Source: Bacilli bacterium (GTDB lineage: Bacteria > Bacillota_I > Bacilli_A > RF39 > UBA660). Taken from it: DNA of 19,974 bases. Location: contig JAEDGC010000033.1 of assembly GCA_016297695.1 (NCBI GenBank), positions 1 to 19,974 on the forward strand, in the 5' to 3' direction. Shown here piece by piece: positions 19,745 through 19,974 of the stretch. The notes under the pieces were generated by a model. It made no database searches, was not told the DNA's origin, and was given only the letters and a program-made list of their open reading frames with translations. Position 1 is the first letter of the stretch. Every line of letters begins with the position of its first letter. A program made the position numbers and the translations under genes.

Positions 19745-19799
19745 CTTATAAATAAAGGAATAAAAAAAATGAGAGTTCGTTAGAACTCTCTTCAGGGGG
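19745..19799 (+). other. Junction at the right end of element C: candidate attachment site
   Basis: CTTATAAATAAA (19745-19756) is followed, after 14 bp, by a perfect 8-bp inverted repeat GAGAGTTC / GAACTCTC (loop GTTA) and TTCAGGGGG (19791-19799). It has the same order as the junctions at 983 and 8301. Beyond it lies flanking DNA, possibly the original chromosome or yet another element. Confidence 0.55.
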
Positions 19800-19843
19800 T
19801 TTTGGTTAATCAACTCCCACATATAGTGGTAGGAGTGATAAGT

Positions 19844-19867
19844 GCATAGGAATCATTCTTCCTATGC
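19844..19867. other. Hairpin in the right flank
   Basis: GCATAGGAA pairs perfectly with TTCCTATGC around TCATTC. Just upstream, GGGGGTT of the junction can pair with AACTCCC (19812-19818), and the overlapping ACTCC can pair with GGAGT (19831-19835), so the flank has competing structures. No gene is visible. Confidence 0.5.
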
Positions 19868-19889
19868 TATATTAATCATATAATGAATT

Positions 19890-19930
19890 AAAAAGTTTGT
19901 CAATTAATTTTGACAAGCTTTTTATTTTTT
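19890..19930. terminator. Intrinsic terminator in the right flank
   Basis: A 14-bp stem (19890-19903 with 19910-19923, one G-T pair) around TTAATT is followed by TTTATTTTTT. The left side gives a shorter T tract on the minus strand, so it may act both ways. Confidence 0.8.
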
Positions 19931-19974
19931 ATAATACATAGTGACCCCGGTTATTATGTATTTTTTTCATTTTG

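Larger units (their letters stand above)
8346..19799. mobile_element. Integrative element C (about 11.5 kb)
   Basis: The element is bounded by junctions at 8301-8345 and 19745-19799, with AAGYCATA repeats near both ends (8451-8469 and 19690-19709). It carries a membrane protein, two Xre-type regulators, two RsgI-like membrane proteins, an unknown-SSB-nuclease-ClpP operon, a candidate large RNA, a leftward HTH/small protein/SF3 helicase module and the integrase. No transfer or packaging genes are seen, so mobility likely needs a helper. It could itself be a composite; the palindrome/box modules around 12177-15976 may mark an inserted block. Confidence 0.65.

Overview
The DNA is very AT-rich and uses short, strong GGAGG/AGGAG-type ribosome binding sites. 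Genes end in TGA as well as TAA/TAG, so the standard code applies and not Mycoplasma code 4. Families such as TnpV, tyrosine integrases with arm-binding N-termini, RsgI-like domains and D5-type helicases point to a low-GC Firmicute or relative, probably a gut species, but the sequence does not fix the species. No core chromosomal gene is visible; nearly everything is mobile-element DNA.

Layout. The window looks like a tandem array of site-specific integrated elements lying head to tail. Element A contributes only its right end (integrase, 1-1028). Element B spans about 1029-8345. Element C spans about 8346-19799. Each ends on the right with a plus-strand tyrosine recombinase. Behind each integrase come short direct repeats that look like recombinase arm sites, then a shared junction: CTTATAAAYAAA, a perfect stem-loop of different sequence each time, and TTCAGGGGG. 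The arm repeats of B (GGTACCTA) and of C (AAGTCATA) occur near both ends of their own element and differ between elements, which supports the boundaries. About 175 bp of flanking DNA with hairpins and a terminator follow.

Element B (7.3 kb) carries a TnpV-like protein and a small unknown protein. It then has a leftward operon of four unrecognised proteins that all end in a similar basic tail (PVLTKKRK-like), and a leftward Xre repressor. A divergent rightward operon encodes a small HTH protein, a RepA-like hexameric ATPase and the integrase. A 21-bp palindromic operator sits just after the rightward promoter. This resembles the immunity/excision/replication switch of ICEs and phage satellites, but no relaxase, conjugation or capsid gene is present, so the element probably depends on a helper.

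Element C (11.5 kb) begins with a small membrane protein and two Xre-type regulators. It continues with two membrane proteins carrying RsgI-like extracellular NP-motif domains and an operon of unknown protein, short SSB, beta-CASP (RNase J-like) nuclease and ClpP-like protease. A gene-free stretch of about 970 bp follows and appears to encode a large structured RNA. A leftward replication module (HTH protein homologous to B's, small protein, SF3/D5 helicase), a 106-bp direct repeat and the integrase complete it. Three copies of a TATATACTTCGTATATA palindrome and three copies of an ATAGTGGCATAGTAA box flank the SSB/nuclease/ClpP block and the RNA region.

The most interesting signals are the shared C-terminal tails in B, the nested helices of the candidate large RNA in C with its palindrome/box modules, and the hairpin-containing junctions between elements.
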